Source of the DNA: Epinephelus fuscoguttatus
Lineage: Eukaryota; Chordata; Actinopteri; Perciformes; Serranidae
Length of the DNA: 64,000 nt
Assembly: GCF_011397635.1 (NCBI RefSeq)
Contig: NC_064755.1
Coordinates: forward strand, 39,600,059-39,664,058
Reading direction: 5' to 3'
Shown: positions 23,801-34,025 of the stretch, in pieces
Layout of the letters: each line of letters starts with the position of its first letter
Numbering within the stretch: the first letter of the stretch is position 1
Program-made: the position numbers and the translations under genes
The notes under the pieces: model-generated
Database searches by the model: none
What the model was told of the DNA's origin: nothing
The model's input: the letters and a program-made list of their open reading frames with translations, nothing else

Positions 23801-25506
23801 TATCCATCCATAAAGAAATGCACTTCCTTGCGTTGGACACTAGAGGCATCATCCGTATATTTACAGATCTATGGACACCAGGCACATACATAAGTGGAAA
23901 TGAGGCGTGGATATACAGCCATGTCTGTACCCCATGTTTTCTGGCCATTAGAGCGTCCCCTACAGACGGTTACTCTTTAACTAGGTTCATCCTCTCCTGC
24001 CCTCCAAAGCTTCATTAAATGAACTTCCCTTGTTTTCTTTACAACTTTTAGCATGAAAGTACAGTGAATAAACATGCTAATGCCCTTAATTTTTTTTACT
24101 ATGACAGCTAGCTACATTCAGTATAATAGTAGCTGTAAAGCATATCGACCTCCTGTCACTGTGCTAGAGGACAAAACAAAGACACCTGCAAGACTCCACA
24201 ATGAGTTACAGCAGCAGGACTTCAACTAGTAGTGTTGACAATAGGACATATGTGACCATTAACGGTAACATTTTAAACACATAGCTAACATTGTGAAACT
24301 TGGTCAGGTTTAGGCAACAAAACAACTTCGGTAGGTTTAAGAAAATATCATAGTTAAAATAAGAACGTTTGTTATAGAACTTAAATTACGTATGTAACAT
24401 AAGTTAAGTGTGTTACGTAAGTTATTCTACGTTCAAGTAAATTAGTTGGTAAAGCTGACTTTTGGTTTTGTATGAACACACACAGCTGTCTCCTGGGTCT
24501 AAGTCCTGTGTTTGTTTTTATTTTGTTTATACTTCGTCATCTGACTTCCTTCTTTGCTCCCGTCATAATTACTATGGCCACTAGAGGTCACTGCCTAACA
24601 AAATTTAATATGGGTTGTAGTAATCTACTTATACAAATGATCTATGTGGTTATATTTTGGGGGGAGGACATTCTGGGTTTCCATTAAAGTGCATTTCAGG
24701 TAAATACATGTCTCAATATGGTTGTCCATTTCCCTTCCTCCTCTACTTCCTCTTCCTTGTGTATTTCTTTCTCAGTCTGAATGCAGAGAAGAGGAGGGAG
24801 GAGCTTCTACAGGTGAGCCGTCAGAATCAAGCCATCTACCAGCGAATCACATCTCGCCAGTCAGAGTACCGCCGCCAGCTGTGGTTGGACGACTGGGAGA
24901 GGGCGGAGCGCCGGCGGAACGACATATCCCGATACCCCCAAGGGCTCGGTGAGAAACAGGTGAGTCCAAACAGGAAGACACAAACATTAGACCTAAAAAT
25001 TTAACTTTGTAGAGACACATGAGGGGTAAACCGTTTTCTAAATCTCCAGTAAAACATAATCTACTGACTAAGATTTAAATTATGAAAACTGATTTCATAA
25101 TTCATAAAACTGGTTCTCCTCCTGCTCAGTTTTTCTTCTCAACAAAATGCACCACACAGTGTCAGGAAGCAGCGAGAGATACTTTTACAAGATGAGCTGT
25201 AACTGAGATGAGAGACGCCCGCTGGACTGAGTGGATGCTGAAGTGGCTCCCACTGATTCATAAAAAGCCTTTCGAGTAATAAACGCACTGAATCGATCTC
25301 TGTCCACAGCCCTCCTCCTGCAGCCTGATTGTTGTGTGTCAGTGTTAATGGATGCGGAGCTGCTTGTTATCTCAGTGTAATCATGTGTAGCATTTTTGTG
25401 TCTGCAGAGGTCTCACAGGAAGGTGAAGTTTGCGGCCGTGGAGGGCAGCGAGCGGACGACGAGCTGCAGCAACACCGACACTGACAGGACCGAAAGAGAA
25501 ACCTGA
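19485..25506 (+). CDS. cfap97d2: CFAP97 domain protein, CFAP97D2-like (five coding exons)
   Basis: Joining 19485-19577, 20702-20782, 20953-21071, 24776-24959 and 25408-25506 gives one open frame of about 191 residues with consensus GT/AG at every junction. The product has the layout of the small CFAP97D (KIAA1430/hemingway) proteins: an N-terminal MHRSYQPLKP, a basic KLKKLQ segment, then two helical, charge-rich blocks (IIDRDNRLLASKLANIV and SLNAEKRREELLQVSRQNQ) that look coiled-coil forming. No signal peptide or membrane segment is present. Family members act at motile cilia and the sperm flagellum; mouse CFAP97D1 is needed to maintain the sperm axoneme. The length and the MHR start favour the CFAP97D2 branch over D1, but that choice rests on memory of the family. 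The C-terminal 30 residues are polar and poorly conserved. No clear AATAAA lies directly after the stop. Confidence 0.85.
20702..20782 (+). CDS. cfap97d2: CFAP97D2-like exon 2
   Basis: Twenty-seven codons, phase 0 at both ends. The acceptor is 'tttacctgtccag' and the donor GTCAGT. It encodes VCSALPVVDNKGMRTPAHVH and KLKKLQ. The following intron is only 170 bases and carries a CA repeat from base 9 of the intron. Confidence 0.85.
20789..20826. repeat. (CA)n microsatellite in intron 2
   Basis: About eighteen CA units start just after the 5' splice site of the 170-base intron between exons 2 and 3. Confidence 0.96.
20953..21071 (+). CDS. cfap97d2: CFAP97D2-like exon 3
   Basis: The acceptor is 'tttctgtgattcag' and the donor AG|GTGAGAG. 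Thirty-nine codons plus two bases encode LQDERLSIIDRDNRLLASKL and NQYHLR. This is the most typical CFAP97-family block (the 'I-x-R-D-N-R-L-L' helix). The next intron is about 3.7 kb and holds a minus-strand copy of the 580-bp repeat. Confidence 0.88.
21072..24775. other. Intron 3 of the CFAP97D2-like gene
   Basis: About 3.7 kb. Apart from the minus-strand 580-bp repeat at 21440-21989, it holds ordinary A/T-rich sequence. 'gtcaggtttaggcaacaaaac' at about 24303 resembles the text that precedes the minisatellites at 31270 and 52590. No extra exon is visible. Confidence 0.6.
21440..21989 (-). repeat. 580-bp repeat family, copy B (minus)
   Basis: It reads in reverse relative to the other copies, from 'caacccggtctcagtcctaa' at the left to 'gaggtcggaatgagaatgtg' at the right. 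It keeps both ends and is the clearest copy for seeing the inverted-end resemblance. It lies in intron 3 of the CFAP97D2-like gene. Confidence 0.75.
24776..24959 (+). CDS. cfap97d2: CFAP97D2-like exon 4
   Basis: The acceptor follows a long pyrimidine tract (about 24721-24775). The split Ser codon is completed and then 61 codons follow, including LNAEKRREELLQVSRQNQAI and LWLDDWERAERRRNDISRYP, the second conserved helix and the 'RYP' turn. The donor used here is GTGAGTCC at 24960. A second GTGAGA donor lies 11 bases upstream (exon end 24948) and would shift the last exon into another frame. Confidence 0.88.
25408..25506 (+). CDS. cfap97d2: CFAP97D2-like exon 5 (terminal)
   Basis: The acceptor is 'tgtctgcag'. 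Thirty-two codons (RSHRKVKFAAVEGSERTTSC, then polar residues) end at TGA 25504-25506. The tail has no recognised motif. The frame depends on using the downstream donor of exon 4. Confidence 0.75.
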   Translation, partial: RSHRKVKFAAVEGSERTTSCSNTDTDRTERET

Positions 25507-25827
25507 GACACAAACACACAACAAACCGACAAACTATCCTCAGCTCACTGCTTTAATCAAGAATGACCCTAAATTTGGCATGAAAAAAACCCCCAACTAC
25601 TTCAAGGGTGGTCAAACATGTGTCATGGAGTGCTAATGAGTGGATTGTCGGCTCTCCATGACACATGATTTTCCCTCTCTGGACTGTGGCATCAGTTAGG
25701 AGCATGGTTATAACAGTATGTCACCATTCACACATGTTAAAATGCAAACATGCTTCAACATTATGTGTAAATCTGTTCTCTACATACTATCAGCATGTTA
25801 AGACACTGTTATCTTAATGTTTTATCA

Positions 25828-26400
25828 ACACGTTCGTTACATATTGACATTTGGTCATGGACCCTCCACTTACGGATATGACATGAAAGGTACCCTGGGT
25901 GTGTTGGGTGTTGACGTTCTAGGACGCCGTGTCAAGTTCTGCCTGTTACATGCATTCTCTTCTTTCAAAATACACTTCTGTTTTCACAGGAAATTTAACG
26001 TTTACATACAGTCTTTTTCAAAATAAAAGCACTACATCGGTACAACAATGCAAATCAATATTCTTTTTCCTCCAACAACTAATGCCCATGGTTAGGGTTA
26101 GGAAAAATGAACAGGGTTTGGCTTTAGAATCTTACAGAATGCGAACACCGCACTCTTGAGTGAAGGTCTGTGTTTTTTGGACCCATCGCCACCCTTCCTA
26201 CCCGGCTGCCCCATTCGGACTTTCGCCACCTCAACTTTCGTCCTTGTCCTGTCGTGTTTCCCCCTGACACCGCCGGGTGCAGTTAACTGTAATAGCAACC
26301 AGCTGTGTGTCATACCAACGTTAAAGGACATCTTTTTGTCCTTGGTTTCTGATGCTGCCCAAGCGCCGGATTTCAATGACTTCGGAGTGAGACCAGGCTC
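25828..26400 (+). repeat. 580-bp repeat family, copy C
   Basis: It begins 'acacgttcgttacatattga' and ends 'gacttcggagtgagaccagg', with the shared 'gtcaagttctgcctgttaca' and 'aatttaacgtttacatacag' blocks. It starts about 320 bases after the stop codon of the CFAP97D2-like gene, so the 3' UTR may read into it; the AATAAA at about 26022 lies inside the repeat. Confidence 0.75.
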
Positions 26401-26529
26401 GTATTTTACCACCCTGCGTCTCTCTTATGCTCTTTGTTCAGTCTTCGCCCTCTGCCCGCCTGTTTGGTGCAGACTGTCTCAACATCTATCGGATTGATTG
26501 TAAAATTATTATAAAATTTTGTTCAAACA

Positions 26530-26850
26530 TGCATGTTCCCCTGAGGATGAATCCTACGGACTTTGGTGATCCTCTGACTTTTCCTCTAGCAAAACCATGA
26601 GGTTGATATTTGTGTTTTCTAATGAGATGTCTCAGCAACTCATTCATGTTCCCCTCAGGATGAACTGTAATAACTTTAATAATTCTCTGACCTTTTATTT
26701 AGCGCCATCATCAGGTCATAGTTTAATGTGTCCAATTGGTTTATGACCAGATACCTGCAGAACTAAAGAAATTCACATCAGTCTTTGTTGTGTTTACTGA
26801 TAATTAGCTAATGTAGGCATGCTAATGTTAGCATTTAGCCTAAAGCACCA
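26530..26850 (+). repeat. Dispersed repeat, second copy
   Basis: Same family as 3260-3438 plus 4455-4600: 'aggatgaactgtaataactt', 'tttatgaccagatacctgca' and 'gataattagctaatgtaggc'. This copy is continuous across the point where the 3439-4424 element sits in the other, so it serves as the reference for that insertion. Confidence 0.6.
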
Positions 26851-26856
26851 CTGGTA

Positions 26857-26890
26857 TGGTGAGGTGAGGTGAGGTGAGGTGAGGTGAGGA
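26857..26890. repeat. (GGTGA)n short tandem repeat
   Basis: About six GGTGA units. The downstream 'taagataaactttgatgtcc ... gaggggccatttgag' resembles the 3' part of common fish retroelements, at low confidence. Confidence 0.8.
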
Positions 26891-27369
26891 GATGAGGGGA
26901 TGCAAGGTAAGATAAACTTTGATGTCCCTGAGGGGCCATTTGAGATACAGCAAGTAGTCTTGGGTGTAACAAAACAGACAGTATAATACATAACACACAC
27001 AGTATCCAGTATCACACTGTCAGGGGTAAATCATGGACATTAATGGTCGCTGCTTAAGATAGGTGATAGCTGACTGGACAAAGGACGATCTGTAACACTT
27101 GGTGCTGCATTTAGGGAGGCTAAACCTCTACCCCGATGGAAGTATCTGAAACTAAATATGGAGGGGATGTTGAGAGTGTGGGACAACTGACCGAGCTCTA
27201 GAGGCTGGTTCTCTCTTCATACGGGTGCTGTAGGTTATTAAAAGTAACACCAGTGATCTTGAGAACTTGACCACTTTTCCCAACTTGTTCTTGATTCCAA
27301 CAGACGGTGTTAAAAGAAAGAACAGACTCGATAAAAGCAGAGTAGAACGTTTTTATTTTCTTGACTACA
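26891..27369. other. Intergenic, no gene recognised
   Basis: Possibly retroelement-derived at its start (26905-26960). No frame or motif supports a gene. Confidence 0.35.
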
Positions 27370-27531
27370 TCTTTTTGTCTTTAATAGACAGGACAGATTG
27401 AAATGGGGTGAGAGAGAGAGTTGACATGCAGCAAAGGGTTGCAAGCCAGAGTCGAACCTGTGACCACTGCAGCGAGGCATCGCCTCTACACATGGGGCGC
27501 GGGCACTATCCACTACGCTACCAACGCCCCG
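27370..27531 (-). repeat. tRNA-derived SINE (minus strand)
   Basis: On the minus strand it starts 'ggggcgttggtagcgtagtg' (A-box region) and has 'acaggttcgactctggct' (B box) about 70 bases later, followed by 'cccatttcaatctgtcc' in the tail part. Both Pol III promoter boxes are still readable, better than in the other SINE copies here. This is a second SINE family, distinct from the 10059/35225 type. Confidence 0.75.
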
Positions 27532-27982
27532 AAACTCTTGGGCTTTCTTAAAAAGAATAAGCGTTGGTTTGTCTCACAGATGCCTGTAGGCTCTTACTTT
27601 CTTTGCTAACTATTTTAAAAAACCTAAAGTTCTCTAACCTAACTAAGCTTTGCAGGTTTTTGCACCACTAGTTTTAAAGATTTAAGAAGAGAAAAGACAT
27701 CTCTTCAATTTTTAATCTCTCGAACTATTTTGGATGAAGCATGCTGTCATGCTTTGTGTCTTGTAGTCTTGAGTTTTGTCTCTTGTGTCTCGTTTATGTT
27801 TATTGAAACTTAATAAAAAGCTCCTGGATTACTGACTCTGAATAAAACTTTTATCACATTCCGGTTTTTGGAGCCACTTTGTTATTGCTCTCACCACTTG
27901 TACTGTCACTCACAGAGGGGTCTACTCTTGTTGAGTATCTTTTTCTGTTACGCTTTGCACTGCTATGCTTTTATTTTATCAA
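27532..27982. other. Intergenic, no gene recognised
   Basis: No gene, RNA or defined repeat is seen in this stretch. Confidence 0.4.
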
Positions 27983-28175
27983 AGGTCCAGTGTGTAGGAT
28001 TTAGGGTGATAAATGGGAAGAAATGCAATATTATATAATAAGTGTGTTTTATTTAGTGTGTAATCACCTAAAATGAAGAGTTGTGGTGTGTTTGTTACCT
28101 TAAGATGAGATGTTTATTTCTACATAGGGAGCTGATCCTCGTTTATGGAGACTTTGGAACTGCTGTTTTGAAAAG
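27983..28175 (+). mobile_element. Partial miniature element ('ccagtgtgtaggatttag' type)
   Basis: The start 'tcaaaggtccagtgtgtagg' and the later 'gtgtaatcacctaaaatgaa' and 'tctacatagggagctgatcc' are the left part of a miniature element very common in teleosts. Its end sequence resembles that of the 31384-32557 element (ccagtgtgtaa). No right end is found, so this copy is truncated. Confidence 0.6.
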
Positions 28176-28685
28176 TGCTACATAAAAAAGTTATTATAAT
28201 TACTATTTTTCCTTTCCAAACATGAATCTTGTCTCATAATCTTAGGATTAGAGAGTGATCGGTCAAGAGATTGGTCCAATTTTCCTAGACCCTTTATAAT
28301 GATCTTGTACAAAACTGGGACTCAGTTGCAGAGAAGAACACAAAACTCCTTGAACAACTCCTTAAATCAATTCCAAAACTTTACTCAGGAGGTCAGGAGT
28401 CAAACATGTGAAGGCAGTCAGCGAAGGCAGAAAGGCCCATTCAGGGAAATCACACAAAAAGCAAAGTCCATAAATCCAAGCAGAGTCAAAAACCAAGGAA
28501 TCAAACATAAAGAAAAGGCTGGAGAACATGAACACATTAAGGTGACAATGACAATCTGGCGACTGAATGGGGAAACACTGGGCTTTAAATACACAAGGGC
28601 TGATTACTAACTACACATTGGTGAGTGGAACAAGACACAGGTGACACACATGAGGAAATTAGCAAAGGTGAGAAAACTGAGGAGG
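28176..28685. other. Intergenic, repeat-like but unassigned
   Basis: The part from about 28290 to 28680 ('gggactcagttgcagagaag ... gggctttaaatacacaaggg ... aacaagacacaggtgacaca') has the flavour of a fish retroelement tail, but I cannot define its ends or family. The 103-codon frame at 28299-28610 has no domain. Confidence 0.35.
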
Positions 28686-28688
28686 TAA

Positions 28689-29058
28689 TGGTGTGTTCGT
28701 TTTGTACTTGGAGGTCGGGGAAGCGGGAATGACGTCACCTCCGAGCTGACAACAGTTTTTGGTGGACAAGTCGGAAAAAAACATGGATGCCCGCAAGAAA
28801 GCCTTTGTTGAGTACAGTACAGCTTCAAAACCATCATGCGCTCCAACTGATGAACGCTGCAGATGAGGCTGACCTAACACTAGCAGAGTGTTTACTCACT
28901 ATGTATGTGACCGGCAGCCATCTTGAATTCATAAGTCGGGGTTGATGCGGTTGCTCCAAGTTTTCAAGTTGGAAATCCGATCTCAGGGTGCGTTCGAGTT
29001 TAAACTTCTGACTGGGAACTGGGAATTTCCAACCTTCGAGTACAAAACGAACACACCA
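28689..29058. mobile_element. Harbinger-like miniature element, perfect 20-bp ends
   Basis: The first 20 bases TGGTGTGTTCGTTTTGTACT are exactly inverted at the right end (29039-29058). TAA is duplicated on both sides (28686-28688 and 29059-29061), as expected of the PIF/Harbinger superfamily. The 370-bp interior includes a short frame starting MDARKKAFVEY at about 28782, perhaps a leftover of a parent element. The exact match of the ends suggests a fairly recent insertion. Confidence 0.8.
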
Positions 29059-29061
29059 TAA

Positions 29062-31269
29062 AAGAACACTAAACAGAATGACAACACTTTTTAAAAATAA
29101 AACAGGATGTGGAATATTGCTCGCTTTAATTTTTAAATTCACAGTTCTCATTTAACTCTGCGCATGGTGTACTTGTGCAGTCTCTTTTAAAGAACACAGA
29201 AATTATTTCAAACCTACTGAATATATTTTTGCACTGAACATACAAGACAATTTCAGACATGCTCCTCATGTCAGCTCTCCTCTGCTCTGCTGTTTGTCCA
29301 CAAGGTGGCAGTAACTCCATGTTTTTGTCCTCTCGTAAATGATGTGTTGTGGAGGTGACTGAGACAGAGGGAGACAGCGGAGATTAATGTCAGCTCTTAC
29401 AGGAGCAGAAGAGTGTGTCTGCACTTTTAGAGTTTTAGAGATTCAGACTGACACAACAAGAGGGCCTTATATTATAGTTATTAACTATGGTACTTTTCCA
29501 CTCGTTACTTTAGTAGCAGAAACAGTCTGGTGTCACTTTAAAGTGTTTTATGTGACATATTCAGAGCAGTTTTGTCATATTCCAACTAAAAAGGAAAAAA
29601 TAAAAAAAAAGATGGGTGAAGTCATGGTGGTTACGTCCCTTATGTTTATACTGTTTAAGATAAGTAGTTAAAATGTGACTAATATGACTCAAATCAATGC
29701 TTAAGTTTTTCTCGCTGCTTAATTACATATTTTGTAGTCACTACAAAATGAACCAATAGATGTAAATACAAAATTCCAGTCGGTAACAAACATGAGTCAC
29801 TTCCCACATTGTGTCCCACTCAAATGTGTTCAAAATGCTGTTTCACTGTGACGACTCTTTACAAGAAAACAGAGCCACTAATTGCAGAAAATTTAATGAA
29901 TCATGTCTCGTCTTAAATCTCATTAAATCAGAAAGTAGTGGGTGCTGTTAGTGTGAGAGAGTAAATATGTGTGCAATGGAAAAGCCCTTTAACAGCGTCA
30001 GTCTGTCCTGATGCTGAGCCTCACTGGAAGTGTCCTCGGGCCAGGACACCGGCCATCTGGGAACAGTTAACCAGCGTCTGTAACTGTAAACCAGAGCAGC
30101 TCCCCCGGCACCAAACCAAATGCTGTACTAACAACTATTATTCTACTTCTTTCTCTTCCATAGATTAACTTGTGATATATGAAAGAGCTCTGTCACCACA
30201 CATGCAGATATGTATATACTGTATGTAACACTTGCATCTGTTCCATGTGTCCTTTAAAACATACAGACAACAGTGTTATTGGTTTGTAGGAGAGCAGTCG
30301 TCCTTCCCTGTTTTACTACTCTTCACTTTATTAAGATCAGAGGGAGCTGCACACAGACCTGCTCCACCAGCTTTATTAGTGCCAACACACTGAAGTACAA
30401 AGGAACAATACGCTAAGAACAATAACAAGCTTCATTCTGAACACAAACTGGGAGGAATATCTCTCTACAGGATCTAATAAAACCAGTTTGTAGGGTTGTT
30501 ATTGTCAGCTGCATGTTTGAAACTACACATTTATTTTAAATCTATTTCTGTGGTTGTCAGTTATTTTACACGTGAATTTGGGAGGTAAAATTTTACCTGA
30601 TGTCATTTATTTTATTGTATTTTTGTAGTTTCATCGATCTTTTCTACCAACAGCATGTTTTCTCACCAAGTTAATTGTGGGGATCTGGGAAGACAAACTT
30701 TGAGGGGAAAGTGGAAGAGATGCAGCAGAATGTGACTTTTGCAGGTTTGTTGTTGGCAAAGTAATGGCTGTTACACATCAGGATGAAAAGTGAAATGAAA
30801 TACAGAATATTTGTTGTTTTTCAGGTTCAAACCCTTTATACTAACACCAACTTGGATGTTTGTGTTCTGTCCATTCCACTGAAAATTAAAGGGTTTGCAA
30901 CGCAGCACAATGCTCGATTGATGGTGTAATGAGCTGTTCAAGTTGTAATTCATCATCTTTTGGCTCAAAAGAGGAGAAAATACTCGGCACACCCATTATT
31001 ACAGAAGAGGAGCAAAGCAGTGAGTATCATTGCCTGGTACAGCAGTTTAAAATGTACCACAGGTGTTTCAGGGATCACTAGACTGTGTGTATATACACAA
31101 CACAAATAACTGATGTAATGCTATATTTGTTTAACCCAATCAGCAGAATACATGTTGGCATTTCTGAAAATCACAGATATGTTCATTTGTATGTTTTGTG
31201 GGTAGCGGATATCTGGAAACTTTATGTTTCTTTAGTTTTCAATTTTATGTTGTGACAATGCTGTTGATA
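29062..31269. other. Intergenic, no gene recognised
   Basis: About 2.2 kb of A/T-rich sequence. Short frames (for example 29387-29671 and 29971-30168) have no recognised motif, and no exon-like segment with strong borders is evident. Confidence 0.4.
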
Positions 31270-31383
31270 ACACATGGTTAGGAAAAGATCTCTTTTTGGC
31301 TTAAAATACCTGCTTTGGTTGTGAAAAACATGGAGAGAGATGTCCGGGCCTCTTGTTAAAAATACCTGCTTTTGTTGCTTTAA

Positions 31384-32557
31384 AGGGCCAGTGTGTAAAA
31401 TGGGTTGAAAACAGTGACATCAGTGGTCAAATTCTAGATTGCAGGGCTCACTCGCTCACCCCTCCTGTCGGGTAGATGACGGTGGCCACGTAGGGACAAA
31501 AAGCCGTGCGCACGAGTTTTTCAGGAGTAGGTCTATCTAGCGACGAGGTGAATGTTTATTTAGAAATCTAAACCATGTTACGATATTATAATGAATCCCT
31601 CACGAGCAGGAGACCAGAGGAGCGTTCGGGAAAAAGGCCCGTTTATTTGAGCACTCCAAAAACTCTGGTAACACTCCAGGGTGTAAAAGACTCCGTCCCA
31701 AACTCTGACTCTTCTAGTGTAACAGACACACTCCATACACACGTACTCGTTTACCATACTAAGTGGGGACCCCCCTCCCCTCTCTGCTCCACCAATCTCC
31801 AGCCAGCACACTGACTGACAGCGTAGCCTATAAACAGAGCTCAGCTGTTTATTTAGCCTAGCAATATCTCCGGACTATAGTAGCTGCAATGGACGACTTT
31901 GAGCGCGATTTTGAAGAGTTTCTTGTAGCGGACACAGACCCAGAGCCATACCTGTTTGAGCCGGAGTACACAGATGAGAGCCGGAGTACACTGAGCGGGC
32001 GAGAAGAGAGGCTGAATCCTCCGCTCCCATTTTGCTGCACAGAATGGGATTCGGTGCTACCATCACTGGGGAGATATATCATCAGGAGGAAAAGCGCCGC
32101 AGAGAGTGCATCACAAGGAGTGAAGTTGCGTCTTCTTTTCCTCGCAGATGACGGTTCGGGTTCAATTTCTCCTGTTGCGTGGTAAGTGTGGTCCATTCGC
32201 AAACTTTATAACTAAAAAAACCTTTCACTACTCTCCATCGACGAACTACTAACACTCTGCTGTTTCCTCCTCCTTCTTCCTTTCTTCCGCTGTCTTCGTT
32301 GGTTCATTTATACACGCAAAACGCGTTCTCTGGCTGGCTGGATTGTCCACTCGGTCTGCCGTACATACATGGCGGCGCAAGATGGCGACCTCTCTAAAGC
32401 AAGGCCCTTGCTAAATATATATATTAAAGCATAATTATAAGGCTACGAATTTTATTTTATAGCGATTATACACTTATATAAACATATTAATGGGTAGAAT
32501 ATTCAGATTCAGATTCAGATTGACAATAAACCATGCCAAATATTACACACTGGCCCT
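31384..32557 (+). mobile_element. TTAA-flanked DNA transposon derivative (Kolobok/piggyBac-type)
   Basis: AGGGCCAGTGTGTAA at the left is perfectly inverted at the right (TTACACACTGGCCCT), and TTAA stands on both sides (31380-31383 and 32558-32561). TTAA duplications are the mark of piggyBac and Kolobok elements; ends beginning AGGG fit Kolobok better. The 1174-bp interior carries a remnant reading frame at 31889 and GC-richer sequence near 31450-31530 and 32280-32390. No transposase is present. Confidence 0.75.
31889..32185 (+). pseudogene. Remnant transposon-encoded acidic protein
   Basis: A 98-residue frame beginning MDDFERDFEEFLVADTDPEP, very acidic for 40 residues, then PFCCTEWDSVLPSLG. 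The acidic start and the CC-x-E-W motif resemble proteins carrying the cysteine-rich P2X7-like C-terminal module that are frequent in fish genomes. Here the preceding cysteine cluster is absent, so the module is incomplete. It lies wholly inside the TTAA-flanked element, suggesting it is the surviving first exon and scraps of a gene carried by the parent transposon. 'gtggtaagtg' at its end looks like a 5' splice site. The function in the parent element is unknown. Confidence 0.4.
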
Positions 32558-32978
32558 TTAAAAACACGTCTGGAAATGTCCCAACTTCTCATAAAAAATA
32601 CCCACTTTCGTCGCTGCAAACACAGCTGGAAGTGTCCTGATATCTTGTTAAAATTAATGGCTTTGGTCACTACAAACAAAACTGCAAATGTCCTGACTGC
32701 TCATAAAAAATACCCTCTTTTGCTGCTATAAAAACACGTCTGGAAATGTCCCAGCTTCTCATAAAAAAAACCCCCGCTTTGGTCACTACTACTGACCACT
32801 TCTGAAAAATTACCTACTTTTGTTGGTACAAACACAGCTGGAAATATCCAGACATCTTGTTAAAAAATACCCACTTTTGTTGCCAGAAACACAGTTGGAA
32901 CTGTCCTGATCTGTCATTTAAAAATACCCACTTTTGTCTTTACAATCATAGCTGAAAATGTACTGACCTCATGTTAAG

Positions 32979-33589
32979 AAACACCTGTCAGTGACTGGTC
33001 GCAATGGGAAGTTGAATTGTGATATATTTGATCCCGATGAAGACAGAATACTGTTTCTGTCATGTTGCAGCACATAAAGATAAAGTTCTTTTATCAATGA
33101 CTTTCAGCAGCAGTTTGTAGTGAGGTCGACCTTTACCACTGAGTGTTTTGATGCAGGTTATCTGTTACTGACAGCTGCTGGTGGAGACGAGTCCTCGCTG
33201 TGCTTTGTCACACGACTCAGTCCAGGAAATAGATTTACAGCCAACAGCTCTGATTTCTGTAGGAATGTAATATTCACCCAGCACTTCATCTTCCATCTTT
33301 AACTGCTTTCCATTATTAATCAGGTTATTTTTCTTCTGTCTGTTTCATAACTTGCTGTCAGCTGGTCCTTTTTAATGCTTCCTTTGTCTCTTTGTTTAGG
33401 CTCCGGTCCATCCTGGTCTCTGTGGCTGTGGTGATGAAGTCTGAGGTTTCTGCCCTGCTACTGAAGACACTGATTAATACTCAGGGTCCCCAGCAAACAG
33501 CAACCTCCTGAGCTGAAAAATGAAGTCAACACTGATGTGTCAAGAACTGCAGTTATTCTAATGACCACTAGAGGCTGCCTCCAGATGCC
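32979..33589. other. Intergenic, with one possible orphan exon
   Basis: 33400-33511 follows a good pyrimidine tract and AG and stays open for 36 codons to TGA (LRSILVSVAVVMKSEVSALL...). I recognise no protein and no partner exons, so it is not called as a gene; see findings. Confidence 0.35.
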
Positions 33590-34025
33590 AGTCAATCCCC
33601 ATTGAGCCCCATGTTAAAAAGCCCAAGCCTCATGCCACCCTCATGGAGTCTGTTTCTGACAGTGTGGTCAGAAACATGCACACCAGTAGCCTGCTGGGGG
33701 TCATTTTGTAGGGCTGTGGCAGTGCTCCTCCTGTTCCTCCTCACACAAAGGAGCAGATACCGGTCCTGCTGCTGGATTGATGCCCTTCTACGGCCCTGTC
33801 CAGCTCTCCTCGTATATCAGCTGGTCTCCTGGTATCTGCTCCAAGCTCTTGAGACTGCGCTGGGAGACACAGCAAACCTTCTTGTGATGGTATGTACATG
33901 TGTCATCCTGGAGGAGCTGGACTACCTGTGCAACCTGATTGGGCTGCAGGTGCCGCCTCATGCTACCAGCAGTGACAAGGACACTAGCAGAAGACCAAAC
34001 TAGAGAAGAATCAGTCAGGAAGGAT
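33590..34025 (-). pseudogene. Tc1/mariner-like transposase N-terminal fragment
   Basis: The minus strand encodes pieces of the helix-turn-helix part of a Tc1/mariner-type transposase: QVAQVVQLLQD followed by a decayed helix-turn-helix, and, in another frame further along, a stretch corresponding to the region just before the catalytic domain. Frames change at least once and the catalytic DDE/D part is absent. The 133-codon + strand frame over the same bases is its antisense shadow. No terminal inverted repeats are found next to it. It is dead and probably old. Confidence 0.65.

Larger units (their letters stand above)
31303..32978. repeat. 57-bp minisatellite, split by an inserted element
   Basis: About nine or ten diverged units of 55-58 bases, each like 'aaaatacccacttttgttgc' plus 'acacagctggaaatgtcctg' plus a 'catcttgtta' end. 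Two units lie at 31303-31383 and the rest at 32562-32978, with the TTAA-flanked element in between. The text leading in ('gttaggaaaagatc ... ttaaaatacc') also leads into the minisatellite at 52708. Confidence 0.75.

Noticed and set aside
27370..27531. tRNA gene
   Set aside because: The A and B boxes are present but the sequence does not fold into a full cloverleaf and continues into a SINE body.
33602..34003. 133-codon + strand open frame
   Set aside because: It is antisense to a mariner/Tc1 transposase relic whose helix-turn-helix residues read on the minus strand. The + frame has no motif.
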